Part shown: positions 1 to 8,349 of the stretch, piece after piece
How positions within the stretch are numbered: the first letter of the stretch is position 1
Layout: every line of letters starts with the position of its first letter
Assembly (NCBI RefSeq): GCF_003391135.1
Contig: NZ_CP031455.1
Span: 930,001 to 994,000, forward strand
Source: Streptoverticillium olivoreticuli subsp. olivoreticuli
GTDB lineage: Bacteria; Actinomycetota; Actinomycetes; Streptomycetales; Streptomycetaceae
Reading direction: 5' to 3'
Length of the DNA stretch: 64,000 bases
Made by a program: the position numbers and the translations under genes
Notes under the pieces: model-generated
Databases searched by the model: none
The model's input: the letters and a program-made list of their open reading frames with translations, nothing else
What the model was told of the DNA's origin: nothing

Positions 1-1
1 C

Positions 2-3000
2 GTCCAGACGTCCAACCAACTGGTGCGCACCCTGGCGGAGCTGCTGCCCGAGCTGGACGCCGGCCTGCTGGAGCGGGTCCGGCGGGCGTACACGCAGCAG
101 CTGGGACCGGACGAGCCCGAGCAGGCGATCAACCTGGTGCCCAACCTGACCGCCTCCCGGGTGGCCAACCGGCTCGACCTGCGCGGCCCGGCGTACACGG
201 TGGATGCCGCCTGCGCGTCCTCGCTGGTCGCGGTCGACCAGGCGGTCGGCGAACTGGCCTCGGGCCGCTGCGATCTGGTGCTGGCGGGCGGGGTCCACCA
301 CTGTCACGACATCACGCTGTGGTCCCTGTTCTCCCGGCTGCGTGCGATGTCGCCGAGCCAGCGGATCCGCCCGTTCCACCGGGACGCGGACGGCCTGCTG
401 ATCGGCGAGGGCACCGGCGTGGTGGCGCTCAAGCGCCTCTCCGACGCGCTGCGCGACGACGACCGTGTCTACGCCGTCGTCCGCGGCACCGGCGTGGCCA
501 GCGACGGCCGCAGCGGCAGCCTCGTCAACCCCGACCCCTCGGGCCAGGTGAAGGCGGTACGGGCGGCCTGGCGCGAGGCGGGGCTGGATCCCGCCGCACC
601 GGGGTCGGTCGGACTCCTGGAGGCACACGGGACCGCCACCCCCTCGGGCGACGCGGCCGAACTGGCCACCCTGGCCGAGGTGTTCGGCCCGTCCGATGGC
701 AAGGACCGGCCGGTGCTCGGGTCGGTGAAGTCGATGATCGGGCACACCATGCCGGCCGCCGGCGTGGCCGGTCTCGTCAAGGCCGCGCTCGCGGTGCACC
801 ACGGCGTACTGCCGCCGACCCTCCACTGCGAGGAGCCGCACCCGGCCCTGGCCCGTACCCGCTTCCGGACGATCGCCGCGGCGCGGGGCTGGGAGACCGG
901 CGACGGGCGGACCCGGCGGGCGGGCGTCAACGCCTTCGGCTTCGGCGGCATCAACGCCCATGTGGTGCTCGAGGCCGCCCCCGGCCTGGACCGTCCGGCG
1001 GTGGAGGTCCGCGAACCGGAACAGGTGCTGCGGCTGGCCGCCGACACCCCGGAGGAGCTCGCCGCGCTGCTGGACGCCGACGACGCCGTCGTCCGCGCAC
1101 GACGGCCCGCGCACGACGGACGCACCCGGCTGGGCGTCGTCGCCCCGGACGCCGAGCGCCTCGCCCTGGCCCGGAAAGCAGTGGCCAAGGGCGCCCCCTG
1201 GCGCGGGCGCGGCGACATATGGTTCTCCCCGGAACCACTGCTCGGCGGCCCTGCGGGTGGGCGGCTGGCCTTCGTCTTCCCCGGCCTGGAGGCCGAGTTC
1301 AGACCCCGGATCGACGACGTCGTCGAACGGTTCGGACTCTCGGCGCTGCTGCCCGCGGGGTTCGGCGGGTCCGGGGCCGATGTCGCGGACGTCGGACGGC
1401 ACGGGGCCGGAGTCATCGCCGTGGGGCGGGTGCTGGACGCCGCGCTGCGCCGGATGGGCATCGTGCCCGACGCCGTCGCGGGCCACAGCATCGGCGAGTG
1501 GACGGCCATGGCCACCGCCGGGCTGTACACCGGGGACGCGGTCGACGAGTTCACCCGCTCCTTCGACCCGGACCAGGTGCGGGTGGCCGGGCTGTCCTTC
1601 GCCGCGCTGGGTGCACCGGCCGAGCAGGTCACCGCCGTGCTCGCCGACCGTCCCGATGTGGTGCTGTCGCACGACAACGCCCCGGAGCAGTCGATGATCT
1701 GCGGCCCGCCCGGCCAAGTGAAGGACCTGGTAAGGCACTTCCGGCAACGCGGCGTCATCGGGCAGGTCCTGCCGTTCCGCTCGGGCTTCCACACCCCGAT
1801 GCTGGCCCCCTACCTCGACCAGATCCGGCACTACGCGGGCCTGTTCGAGCTGCGTCGGCCGACCGTGCCCGTCTGGTCGGCGACCACCGCCGCGGAGTAC
1901 CCCGGCACCGAGGACGAGGTGCGGGAGCTCTTCGTACGCCACCTGCTGGAGCCCGTCCGCTTCCGGCCGCTGATCGAGGCCATGTACGCGGCCGGCTTCC
2001 GGGTCTTCGTCCAGGCCGGTGCGGGCCAGGTGGGCTCGCTCGTCGAGAACACCCTGCGCGGTCTCCCCCACCTGGTGGTGTCGGCCAACTCCCCGCACCG
2101 GGACGGGACCGCGCAGTTGCTGCGGGTCGCCACGGCGCTGTGGACGGCCGGCGGTGACCCGTCCACCGGGGTCCCGGTGGACGGTGGCAGCCACGCCCGC
2201 CGGATGCCGCCCTCGCGGCTGGACCTGGGCGGGAAGCTGGTGTCCCTGGACCGGGAGACGGTGGCCGCGGTGCGCTCGGCGCTCGCCGTCCGGCAGGGAA
2301 CGGACTCCGGCGCGGTGCCGCCCGTCCCGGACGGCTCCCCGCTGGCCGCCGAGCTCCGTGCCCTGCTGAAGGACACCGCCGACACGGCCGTCGCGGTGTC
2401 CCGCGCCGCAGCGGCGTCCACGGTCCGCACCCTGCTGCGGGTGTCCACGGGCACCATGCCGTACCTGCGCGACCACTGCTTCTTCGCACAGCGCCCCGGC
2501 TGGCCCGACGAGGCCGACCGGTGGCCGGTCGTCCCGGCCACGACCGTGGTGCACCACATGATGGAGCACGCCGAACGGGCCCGGCCCGGGACGACCGCGG
2601 TGGCGGTGCACGAGGTGCGGCTGAACCGCTGGGTGGCCGCGGCCCCCGCCGTCGACGTGCCCGTGACCGTCGAGGCATCCGGGACCGGCCGGGCCGGTGT
2701 GACGCTCGGCGCGTACGCGCACGGCGAGGTGGAACTCGCGGACCGGTACCCCGGCGGCGCGCCCCGGCCCTGGCGGTGGGCACCCGAGGAGGAACGGGCC
2801 CCCGGGATCACGGCCGGGCAACTGTACCGGGACCGCTGGATGTTCCACGGCCCGGCGTTCCAGGGCGTCACCGAGTTGACGGCGGTCGGCGACGCGCATG
2901 TGCGCGGCGTGCTCACCGCCCCGTCCGCGCCGGGCGCCCTGCTCGACAGCGTGGGGCAGCTGCTCGGCTACTGGATCCTCACCACCCTGACCGAACGGAC

Positions 3001-4003
3001 CCTGGTGTTCCCCGCCCGCGTGCGGCACATCCGGTTCTTCGGGCCGCACCCGTCGCCCGGCACCCGGGTCGAGTGCCTCATCAGGATCGTCTCGGTCACC
3101 GACGCCACAGTGGGGGCGGACGTGCAGCTGCTCCTGGGCGGTCGTGTCTGGGCGGAGATCCGCGGCTGGCAGGACCACCGGTTCGACAGCCGCACGGACA
3201 CCAAGGCGCAGGAACGGTTCCCCGAGCAGCACACCCTCTCCGCGGTCCAACCGGGCGGCTGGGTGCTCCTGTTCGACGGGTGCCACGACCTCGCGTCCCG
3301 CGACCTCGTGATGCGGCGGCACCTCGGCACCGCCGAGCGCGAGGACCACGAGCGGCGCCCGCCGTCCGGCCGCCGCCAGTGGCTGCTCGGCCGCATCGCG
3401 GCCAAGGACGCGGTCCGCCGGTGGCTGTGGCAGCACGGCGAAGGGCCGGTCTTCCCCGCCGAGATCCGGGTGGACAACGACGCGTCCGGCCGGCCGCGGG
3501 TGACCGGTGCGCACGGCCGGGTTCTCCCCGCCCTCGACGTCTCGCTGGCGCACCGGGCCGAGGCCGCGGTCGCCCTGGTCCGGCCGCGCGGCACGGACGG
3601 GCGCCCGGCGCCGGTCGGCATCGACGTGGAGGAGGTCGCCCAACGGCCACCGGGGACCCTGGCCGCCGCCCTCGGCCCCGTCGAGCGCGAGCTCCTCGTC
3701 GCGCTGTGCTTCCGGACCGGTGAACCGCAGCCGCTGTGGTTCACCCGGTTCTGGGCGGCGAAGGAGGCGGTGGCCAAGGCCGAGGGCACCGGGCTGCGGG
3801 GACGGCCGAAGGACTTCGCCGTGACCGAGGCACGGGCGGACGCCCTGGTGGTGGTCGTGGGCGGCCGCCGGTACCCGGTGCGCTGCCGCACCATCACCAA
3901 CCCGCAAGGCCTGCCGGAGAGGGAGTACGTGGTCGCGTGGACCACGGGTCCGGCCCCCGGGGACGCCCGGCCGGAAGACGAACGACAGGAGAGTAAGCAG
4001 TGA
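2..4003 (+). CDS. Iterative PKS/PUFA-like synthase, KS-AT-DH-PPTase, 5' end outside window
   Basis: The reading frame is open to the left edge, so the N-terminal part of the ketosynthase is missing. Visible order, numbering from the in-frame GTG at 23: ketosynthase with active-site Cys in DAACASS (about residue 64) and His in EAHGTATPSG (about 202); acyltransferase with GHSIGEW (about 490); a hot-dog dehydratase region beginning at LRDHCFFAQ (about 815) with FHGPAFQG further on; and a C-terminal phosphopantetheinyl transferase with GIDVEEV (about 1200) and FWAAKEAVAKAEG (about 1243). No ketoreductase and no internal ACP are visible. The next gene is a discrete ACP whose GTG overlaps this stop, so the PPTase domain probably activates it. 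The layout resembles enediyne or PUFA-type iterative synthases, but the product is unknown. Confidence 0.9.
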   Translation, partial: VQTSNQLVRTLAELLPELDAGLLERVRRAYTQQLGPDEPEQAINLVPNLTASRVANRLDLRGPAYTVDAACASSLVAVDQAVGELASGRCDLVLAGGVHHCHDITLWSLFSRLRAMSPSQRIRPFHRDADGLLIGEGTGVVALKRLSDALRDDDRVYAVVRGTGVASDGRSGSLVNPDPSGQVKAVRAAWREAGLDPAAPGSVGLLEAHGTATPSGDAAELATLAEVFGPSDGKDRPVLGSVKSMIGHTMPAAGVAGLVKAALAVHHGVLPPTLHCEEPHPALARTRFRTIAAARGWETGDGRTRRAGVNAFGFGGINAHVVLEAAPGLDRPAVEVREPEQVLRLAADTPEELAALLDADDAVVRARRPAHDGRTRLGVVAPDAERLALARKAVAKGAPWRGRGDIWFSPEPLLGGPAGGRLAFVFPGLEAEFRPRIDDVVERFGLSALLPAGFGGSGADVADVGRHGAGVIAVGRVLDAALRRMGIVPDAVAGHSIGEWTAMATAGLYTGDAVDEFTRSFDPDQVRVAGLSFAALGAPAEQVTAVLADRPDVVLSHDNAPEQSMICGPPGQVKDLVRHFRQRGVIGQVLPFRSGFHTPMLAPYLDQIRHYAGLFELRRPTVPVWSATTAAEYPGTEDEVRELFVRHLLEPVRFRPLIEAMYAAGFRVFVQAGAGQVGSLVENTLRGLPHLVVSANSPHRDGTAQLLRVATALWTAGGDPSTGVPVDGGSHARRMPPSRLDLGGKLVSLDRETVAAVRSALAVRQGTDSGAVPPVPDGSPLAAELRALLKDTADTAVAVSRAAAASTVRTLLRVSTGTMPYLRDHCFFAQRPGWPDEADRWPVVPATTVVHHMMEHAERARPGTTAVAVHEVRLNRWVAAAPAVDVPVTVEASGTGRAGVTLGAYAHGEVELADRYPGGAPRPWRWAPEEERAPGITAGQLYRDRWMFHGPAFQGVTELTAVGDAHVRGVLTAPSAPGALLDSVGQLLGYWILTTLTERTLVFPARVRHIRFFGPHPSPGTRVECLIRIVSVTDATVGADVQLLLGGRVWAEIRGWQDHRFDSRTDTKAQERFPEQHTLSAVQPGGWVLLFDGCHDLASRDLVMRRHLGTAEREDHERRPPSGRRQWLLGRIAAKDAVRRWLWQHGEGPVFPAEIRVDNDASGRPRVTGAHGRVLPALDVSLAHRAEAAVALVRPRGTDGRPAPVGIDVEEVAQRPPGTLAAALGPVERELLVALCFRTGEPQPLWFTRFWAAKEAVAKAEGTGLRGRPKDFAVTEARADALVVVVGGRRYPVRCRTITNPQGLPEREYVVAWTTGPAPGDARPEDERQESKQ

Positions 4004-4323
4004 ACAGCAGCCAAGCGGCGCCGACCGCCGCGACCCCCGAGGCCGTGTTCGAGGAAATCACCGGCATGCTCCACGCCGTCCTCGGCGAGTACGGGGGCGT
4101 AGTGAACGCCGGGATCACCATGGACACCCGGTTCCACGACGACCTGGACCTGGAGAGCATCGACCTGGTCACCCTCGGCGGCCACCTCCAGGCGCGGTAC
4201 GGGGAGCTGGTGAACTTCGCCGAGTACCTGGCCGGGCTCGGGCTGGAGGAGATCATCGGCCTGACGGTCGGACAGCTCGTCGAGCACATCACCGGCTGCC
4301 TGCGGGCCCCCGGGGAGCGGTGA
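4000..4323 (+). CDS. Discrete acyl carrier protein
   Basis: A 107-residue protein with a carrier-protein core. The motif DLDLESIDLVTLGGHL has the Ser that would receive 4'-phosphopantetheine, and the region after it (GLTVGQLVEHI) fits helix 4 of an ACP. The N-terminal ~20 residues are Ala/Thr-rich linker. The GTG start overlaps the stop of the upstream synthase by 4 bases, so the two are probably translationally coupled. It presumably carries the growing acyl chain for the synthase, which has no internal carrier domain. Asp-Leu-Glu-Ser-Ile-Asp around the Ser is close to carriers of PUFA or FAS-like systems, but the sub-type is not certain. Confidence 0.88.
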   Translation: MNSSQAAPTAATPEAVFEEITGMLHAVLGEYGGVVNAGITMDTRFHDDLDLESIDLVTLGGHLQARYGELVNFAEYLAGLGLEEIIGLTVGQLVEHITGCLRAPGER

Positions 4324-4326
4324 CCC

Positions 4327-5148
4327 ATGGCCATGATCGACGCCAACGGCCTTGCGGTGCACGTGGAACGGATACCCGCGCGGACGACGGCCGGCACCGC
4401 CCCGCCGCCCACCGTGGTGCTCGTCCACGGGATGCTCATCGACAGCCTCATCAGCTACTACTTCACCCTGGCGCCCCGGTTCGCAGCCGCCGGACTCGAC
4501 GTGATCATGTACGACCTGCGGGGGCAGGGCCTCAGCGAACGGCCGTCGGCCGGCTACCGGCTGGAGGACCACCTCGACGACCTGGAGGCCCTGCTCGACC
4601 GGCTGGATCCGGTGGGCCCCGTGCACCTGGTGGGCAACTCCTACGGCGGCACCATCGCGTTCGGCCACGCGGCGCGGCACCCCGGCCGGGTGGCCAGCGT
4701 CTCGATGATCGAGTCGGAGCCGGCCACCGCCGCCTGGTCCCGCAAGATGGCGGCCAACCTCGCGCGCGGGGCGGAGGAGCTCGCCCGCGACGGCCTCTTC
4801 GAGGAACTCGTCGAGAAGCACGGCAAGCACGTGACCAAACGCATCCGGTCGGCCGCCCGGCTGCTGCACTCCACCACCACGGTGCGGGACGTCCCCGCCA
4901 GCCAGGTGCTCGACGAGGACGGGATCCGGTCGATGGGCATCCCCGTACTCGCCCTCTACGGCGCCGAGTCCGAACTCGCCGCTCAGGAGAGCTGGTTGCG
5001 GTCCCTCCTGCCCGTCTGCCGCACCGTCGTGCTGCCGGACCAGGAACACTGGGTCCTCGTCGGCGCCACGGAATCGACCGGCGACCTGATCCTCGAGTGG
5101 ATACGGGCGCACACGCCCGTACCGGCGGCCGGGGACGCGATCCGGTGA
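4327..5148 (+). CDS. Alpha/beta hydrolase
   Basis: A 273-residue cytoplasmic protein of the alpha/beta-hydrolase fold. The oxyanion-loop motif is VLVHGM, and the nucleophile elbow reads GNSYGG (Ser about residue 103). A late Asp in ALYGAES and a C-terminal His in QEHWVLVG complete a plausible triad. It starts three bases after the ACP stop, and the downstream glycosyltransferase overlaps its stop, placing it inside the synthase operon. A likely role is off-loading or editing the acyl chain from the ACP, i.e. a discrete thioesterase-like function. Hydrolysis of a glycosylated or esterified product is an alternative. Confidence 0.85.
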   Translation: MAMIDANGLAVHVERIPARTTAGTAPPPTVVLVHGMLIDSLISYYFTLAPRFAAAGLDVIMYDLRGQGLSERPSAGYRLEDHLDDLEALLDRLDPVGPVHLVGNSYGGTIAFGHAARHPGRVASVSMIESEPATAAWSRKMAANLARGAEELARDGLFEELVEKHGKHVTKRIRSAARLLHSTTTVRDVPASQVLDEDGIRSMGIPVLALYGAESELAAQESWLRSLLPVCRTVVLPDQEHWVLVGATESTGDLILEWIRAHTPVPAAGDAIR

Positions 5149-6314
5149 GCCGCTTCCTGTTCGTGGTGCCACCCCTGGCCGGGCACGTCAACCCCACGAT
5201 CGGCGTCGCCGCCGAGCTGGTCCGGGGCGGGCACCAGGTGGCCTGGGCCGGTCTGCCGGAGGTCGTGGGACCGCTGGTGGGCAGCGGCGCGACCGTGTTC
5301 CGGTGTTCCTCCCCGGACCTTGCCGACCCCGCCCTGCTGCGGCCGCCCTCGCTCCGCGGCCCGGCGGCGCTGAAGTTCCTGTGGGAGCGGTTCCTCGGGC
5401 CGCTCGCCGAGCACATGGCGCCCGGAGTGCGGGCGGCCGTCGGCGAGTTCCTGCCGGACGTCCTGGTGGCCGACCAACAGGCCGTCGCCGGCGGCCTCGT
5501 GGCCGAGCGGCTGGGGCTGGTGTGGGCCACCTCGGCGACCACCACGGCGGGCTTCACCTCGCTGTCCGGCCTGCCGAAGGTCGACTCCTGGATCGCCGGG
5601 CTGATCGGGGAGCTGCGGCAGCGGATCGGCGACCCCCGGAGCACCGCGGACCCCCGGCTGTCCGACCGGCTGGTGCTGGCCTTCAGCACCGAGGCCCTGG
5701 CCGGGCCGGTCCCGTCCGCAGGCGAACAGGTCCGGTTCGTCGGACCGTCGCTCGCCGCCCGCCCGACCGCGGACGACTTCCCCTGGCACCGGCTCGACCC
5801 CCGGACCCCCACCGTGCTGATCACCCTCGGCACGGCCAATGCCGAGGCGGCGCCCCGCTTCCTCGCCGCGTGCGCCGAGGCGGTGCGCGGACGGCCGGAC
5901 CGGGCACAGGCGGTGGTCGTCGACCCGACGGGCACGGTGCCGGAGTTCGCCGACCGGGTGCTGGTCCGGCCGCACGTTCCCCAACTGGCCCTGCTGGAAC
6001 GGTGCGACGCGGTGATCTGCCACGGCGGGCACAACACCGTGTGCGAGGCGCTGTGGTACGGCCTCCCTCTGATCGTCGCGCCCATCCGGGACGACCAGCC
6101 CGCCGTCGCCGCCCAGGTGACGGACGCCGGGGCGGGCGTGCGGGTCCGGTTCAACCGGGCGACCTCCGAAGTGCTGGGCGCGGCGCTGGACACTGTCCTC
6201 CGCGAGCCCGACTGCCGCGCGGCGGCCGGGAGGGTGCGCGCGTCGTTCCGCGCCGCGGGGGGTGCCACGGCCGCGGCCGTGCACCTCGAAGCCCTGGCGG
6301 CGAGGGCGAAGTGA
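5145..6314 (+). CDS. Glycosyltransferase, MGT/UGT-like (GT1)
   Basis: A 389-residue GT-B enzyme. The N-terminus reads FLFVVPPLAGHVNPTIGVA, typical of macrolide-type glycosyltransferases, and the C-terminal donor-binding signature is CHGGHNTVCEALWYGLPLI followed by DDQP. GTG at 5145 overlaps the hydrolase stop (GTGA), so it is the last visible gene of the synthase operon. It would transfer a sugar from an NDP-sugar to the synthase product, suggesting a glycolipid or glycosylated polyketide. No sugar-biosynthesis genes follow within the window, so the donor is probably a housekeeping nucleotide sugar or is made upstream. Confidence 0.88.
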   Translation: MSRFLFVVPPLAGHVNPTIGVAAELVRGGHQVAWAGLPEVVGPLVGSGATVFRCSSPDLADPALLRPPSLRGPAALKFLWERFLGPLAEHMAPGVRAAVGEFLPDVLVADQQAVAGGLVAERLGLVWATSATTTAGFTSLSGLPKVDSWIAGLIGELRQRIGDPRSTADPRLSDRLVLAFSTEALAGPVPSAGEQVRFVGPSLAARPTADDFPWHRLDPRTPTVLITLGTANAEAAPRFLAACAEAVRGRPDRAQAVVVDPTGTVPEFADRVLVRPHVPQLALLERCDAVICHGGHNTVCEALWYGLPLIVAPIRDDQPAVAAQVTDAGAGVRVRFNRATSEVLGAALDTVLREPDCRAAAGRVRASFRAAGGATAAAVHLEALAARAK

Positions 6315-6355
6315 CCCGCCGGCCCGCAGGTCCTGCCGAATGAGAGGTGCCACCC

Positions 6356-6386
6356 ATGCCAGGGATGGCATGTTCCCGCCATCCCT
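6356..6386 (+). promoter_or_regulatory. Two overlapping, mutually exclusive hairpins
   Basis: ATGCCA (6356-6361) pairs with TGGCAT (6366-6371). AGGGATGGC (6361-6369) pairs perfectly with GCCATCCCT (6378-6386) over nine pairs. The two stems share bases, so only one can form at a time. They lie 42 bases after the glycosyltransferase stop and about 60 bases before the lipoprotein start. The simplest role is a terminator for the upstream operon; an attenuator is possible. Confidence 0.45.
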
Positions 6387-6447
6387 CTTGCGAGGAAAAC
6401 AGCCCCCTCACACCGATCCCCCTCACACCAACCCACAAGGATCCACT

Positions 6448-7965
6448 ATGCGCAACCCCCACAGAAGAGCGGCACTGGCACCAGTGCTGCTCACCTCCCT
6501 CGCCCTTGCCCTCGCCGGCTGCACGCCATTTGACAGCGGCCCCGCCTTGGGCGAGGCGGAGAACAGCAGTGAAGCCGGCGCCCCTCAGGGCGACGTCAGC
6601 CTCCGCGTGCCCTCCCCCCGGGGAACCGACCCCAGCGCGGTGACCATTCCGGCGGGCGGCGGCGTCAAGGCGCACAAGTCGGCGGTGAAGGTCGACTCCA
6701 TCGACCGGGACAGCGGGCGCGCCGTCATCTCCCAGACCGTCGCGCAGGCCACCCCGAGCCCGTCCGGTACACCGGGGCCGTCGGCGACGCCTGCCGCGAA
6801 GAAGCCCGTCGCCGTGGGCGACATCATCGCCAGCAAGCCCGTGCCCGGCGCGCCCCAGGGCGTCCTGGCCAAGGTCACGAAGGTGGAGAAGAAGACCTCG
6901 GAGGGCACCGAGGTCCGTACCGCCCCGGTCGATCTCTCCACCGTGCTGGGCAACTCCAAGGTCGAGAACAAGCTGCCCGTCGACCCGTCCGGCTTCAAGG
7001 CCGATTCGCTCGTCCCGGGGGTGAAGTTCTCCTGGGCCAAGCGCGGCAACGTCCACGCCGGACCCGAGGGCCTCAAGCTGCCCTTCGGCAGCCTGCGCGT
7101 CGACGTCGACACCTCGGTCGACACGGAGAAGGGCGCGAAGGGGGAAGGGGTGGAAAGCCCCACCAAGGCGTCGTTCAAGGGCTTCGTCCAGCTCGCGCCC
7201 GAGGTCGACTTCAATTACTACGGCCGCGGTTCCGGCGACGGCCCGTCGGGGGCCGGCCTGCGGCTGAGCGGTGACTGGTCCTCGGGGTTCCACTTCAAGG
7301 GGCGGACGGCCCCCACGACCAACGGCAAGCCGATGCGGATACCGTTCGTCGTCCTGCACGCCAACCCGACCTTCTACATCGGTGAACTTCCGGTCACCGT
7401 CAACATCGACCTCACCTGCTACGTCCTGATCGACGCCGACGGAAAGGCGAGCCTGGACGTCCAACAGGACCCGGTGAAGGGCGACTTCGCCCTCGGCTCC
7501 GCGTTCGGTCTGAAGGAGGGATGGCAGCCGGAGGCCAAGGCGAACTTCACCCCCGCGACACTGAAGGCGAGCGCCTCGGCCGCGGTCAACGCGAAGGTCC
7601 GGTTCGGCACCGAGGCGAACCTCGGTCTCTACGGCAGCGTGGGCGTGAAGGGCGACGTCGCCGCGCCGTACGTGCGCACCGAGGTCAAGGGCGGGGCCGG
7701 CGGGTCGACCGAGGGGAAGGCCGCGGCCGACGCCGACTGGAAGCTGTTCGCGGGAGTCGACCTGGAGGGCTGGGTCATGCCGTATCTGAAGATCGGCGGC
7801 GTACAGGCGCTCGCGGTGCGCCTGCCGATGCCCAAGGTGCAGCGCGAGGTGCAACTCGCACACGGCAAGGGAGCCATACAGATCCCCCAGCCACGCACTC
7901 CGCAGGACGACACGAAACCGGGTGACAAGGACCAGTCCGGCGGAAGCAAGCCCCGGCACAACTGA
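6448..7965 (+). CDS. Secreted lipoprotein of unknown function
   Basis: A 505-residue protein starting at the ATG preceded by AAGGA. Residues 1-25 form a lipoprotein signal (Arg-rich start, hydrophobic core, lipobox LAGC with the Cys at 25). A low-complexity Pro/Ser/Thr/Ala stretch lies around residues 105-125. The rest is Lys/Val/Gly-rich and looks beta-rich, with alternating polar and hydrophobic residues but no catalytic motif that I recognise. It ends in a Lys/Pro/Asp-rich tail. It stands alone between hairpins, so it is probably monocistronic. It may be a cell-surface structural or adhesive protein, but that is only a guess from composition. Confidence 0.75.
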   Translation: MRNPHRRAALAPVLLTSLALALAGCTPFDSGPALGEAENSSEAGAPQGDVSLRVPSPRGTDPSAVTIPAGGGVKAHKSAVKVDSIDRDSGRAVISQTVAQATPSPSGTPGPSATPAAKKPVAVGDIIASKPVPGAPQGVLAKVTKVEKKTSEGTEVRTAPVDLSTVLGNSKVENKLPVDPSGFKADSLVPGVKFSWAKRGNVHAGPEGLKLPFGSLRVDVDTSVDTEKGAKGEGVESPTKASFKGFVQLAPEVDFNYYGRGSGDGPSGAGLRLSGDWSSGFHFKGRTAPTTNGKPMRIPFVVLHANPTFYIGELPVTVNIDLTCYVLIDADGKASLDVQQDPVKGDFALGSAFGLKEGWQPEAKANFTPATLKASASAAVNAKVRFGTEANLGLYGSVGVKGDVAAPYVRTEVKGGAGGSTEGKAAADADWKLFAGVDLEGWVMPYLKIGGVQALAVRLPMPKVQREVQLAHGKGAIQIPQPRTPQDDTKPGDKDQSGGSKPRHN

Positions 7966-7980
7966 CACACCGACGCTCAG

Positions 7981-8025
7981 CCCACACGGCAACGCAGAGG
8001 AGGTGAGACCCCGTCGCCGTGTGGG
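7981..8025 (+). terminator. Stem-loop after lipoprotein gene
   Basis: CCCACACGGC (7981-7990) is the exact reverse complement of GCCGTGTGGG (8016-8025), giving a 10-bp stem with a 25-base loop. It starts 16 bases after the lipoprotein stop. No U-tract follows, which is common for actinomycete terminators. Confidence 0.5.
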
Positions 8026-8120
8026 TGGCCGGTGCGAGCGTGGGGCCCGTTTTTCCATCCTGGCGGGCCACCGTCGGGCCGACGCATTCCGGTTGCGTGC
8101 GCCCCAATGCCCTTTATTTA

Positions 8121-8188
8121 TTGCGGGTTTACCGCAACATCGCAGGTGACTGTGCATCTATTCGCCTTCTACGTCATGCAGTTGCATG
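8121..8188 (+). promoter_or_regulatory. Hairpin plus palindrome upstream of the metalloprotease gene
   Basis: The 384-base gap before the metalloprotease gene holds TTGCGG-gttta-CCGCAA (8121-8137) and a perfect CATGCA-GT-TGCATG palindrome (8175-8188). The palindrome is about 160 bases upstream of the start and could be an operator. The region is noticeably richer in A+T than the flanking genes, as expected for a promoter. I could not fix -35 and -10 boxes with confidence. Confidence 0.35.
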
Positions 8189-8349
8189 CCGAATGTGACA
8201 TGCGCAATCCATATGACGTAAAGTCTCGGCGAGTTGTCGCTCAAGACACTGCCGTTTACCAGTGATTGACGATCGCGGCAGTGCCCACCCCCCACGGTTC
8301 GAATCGGCGTGCACCGGACCCGTCGTGCACGCCACAGAAAGGCATGCCC

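Noticed and set aside
2968..5172. A 734-codon minus-strand open frame
   Set aside because: It is antisense to the PKS, ACP and hydrolase genes, all of which have clear motifs and overlapping starts and stops.
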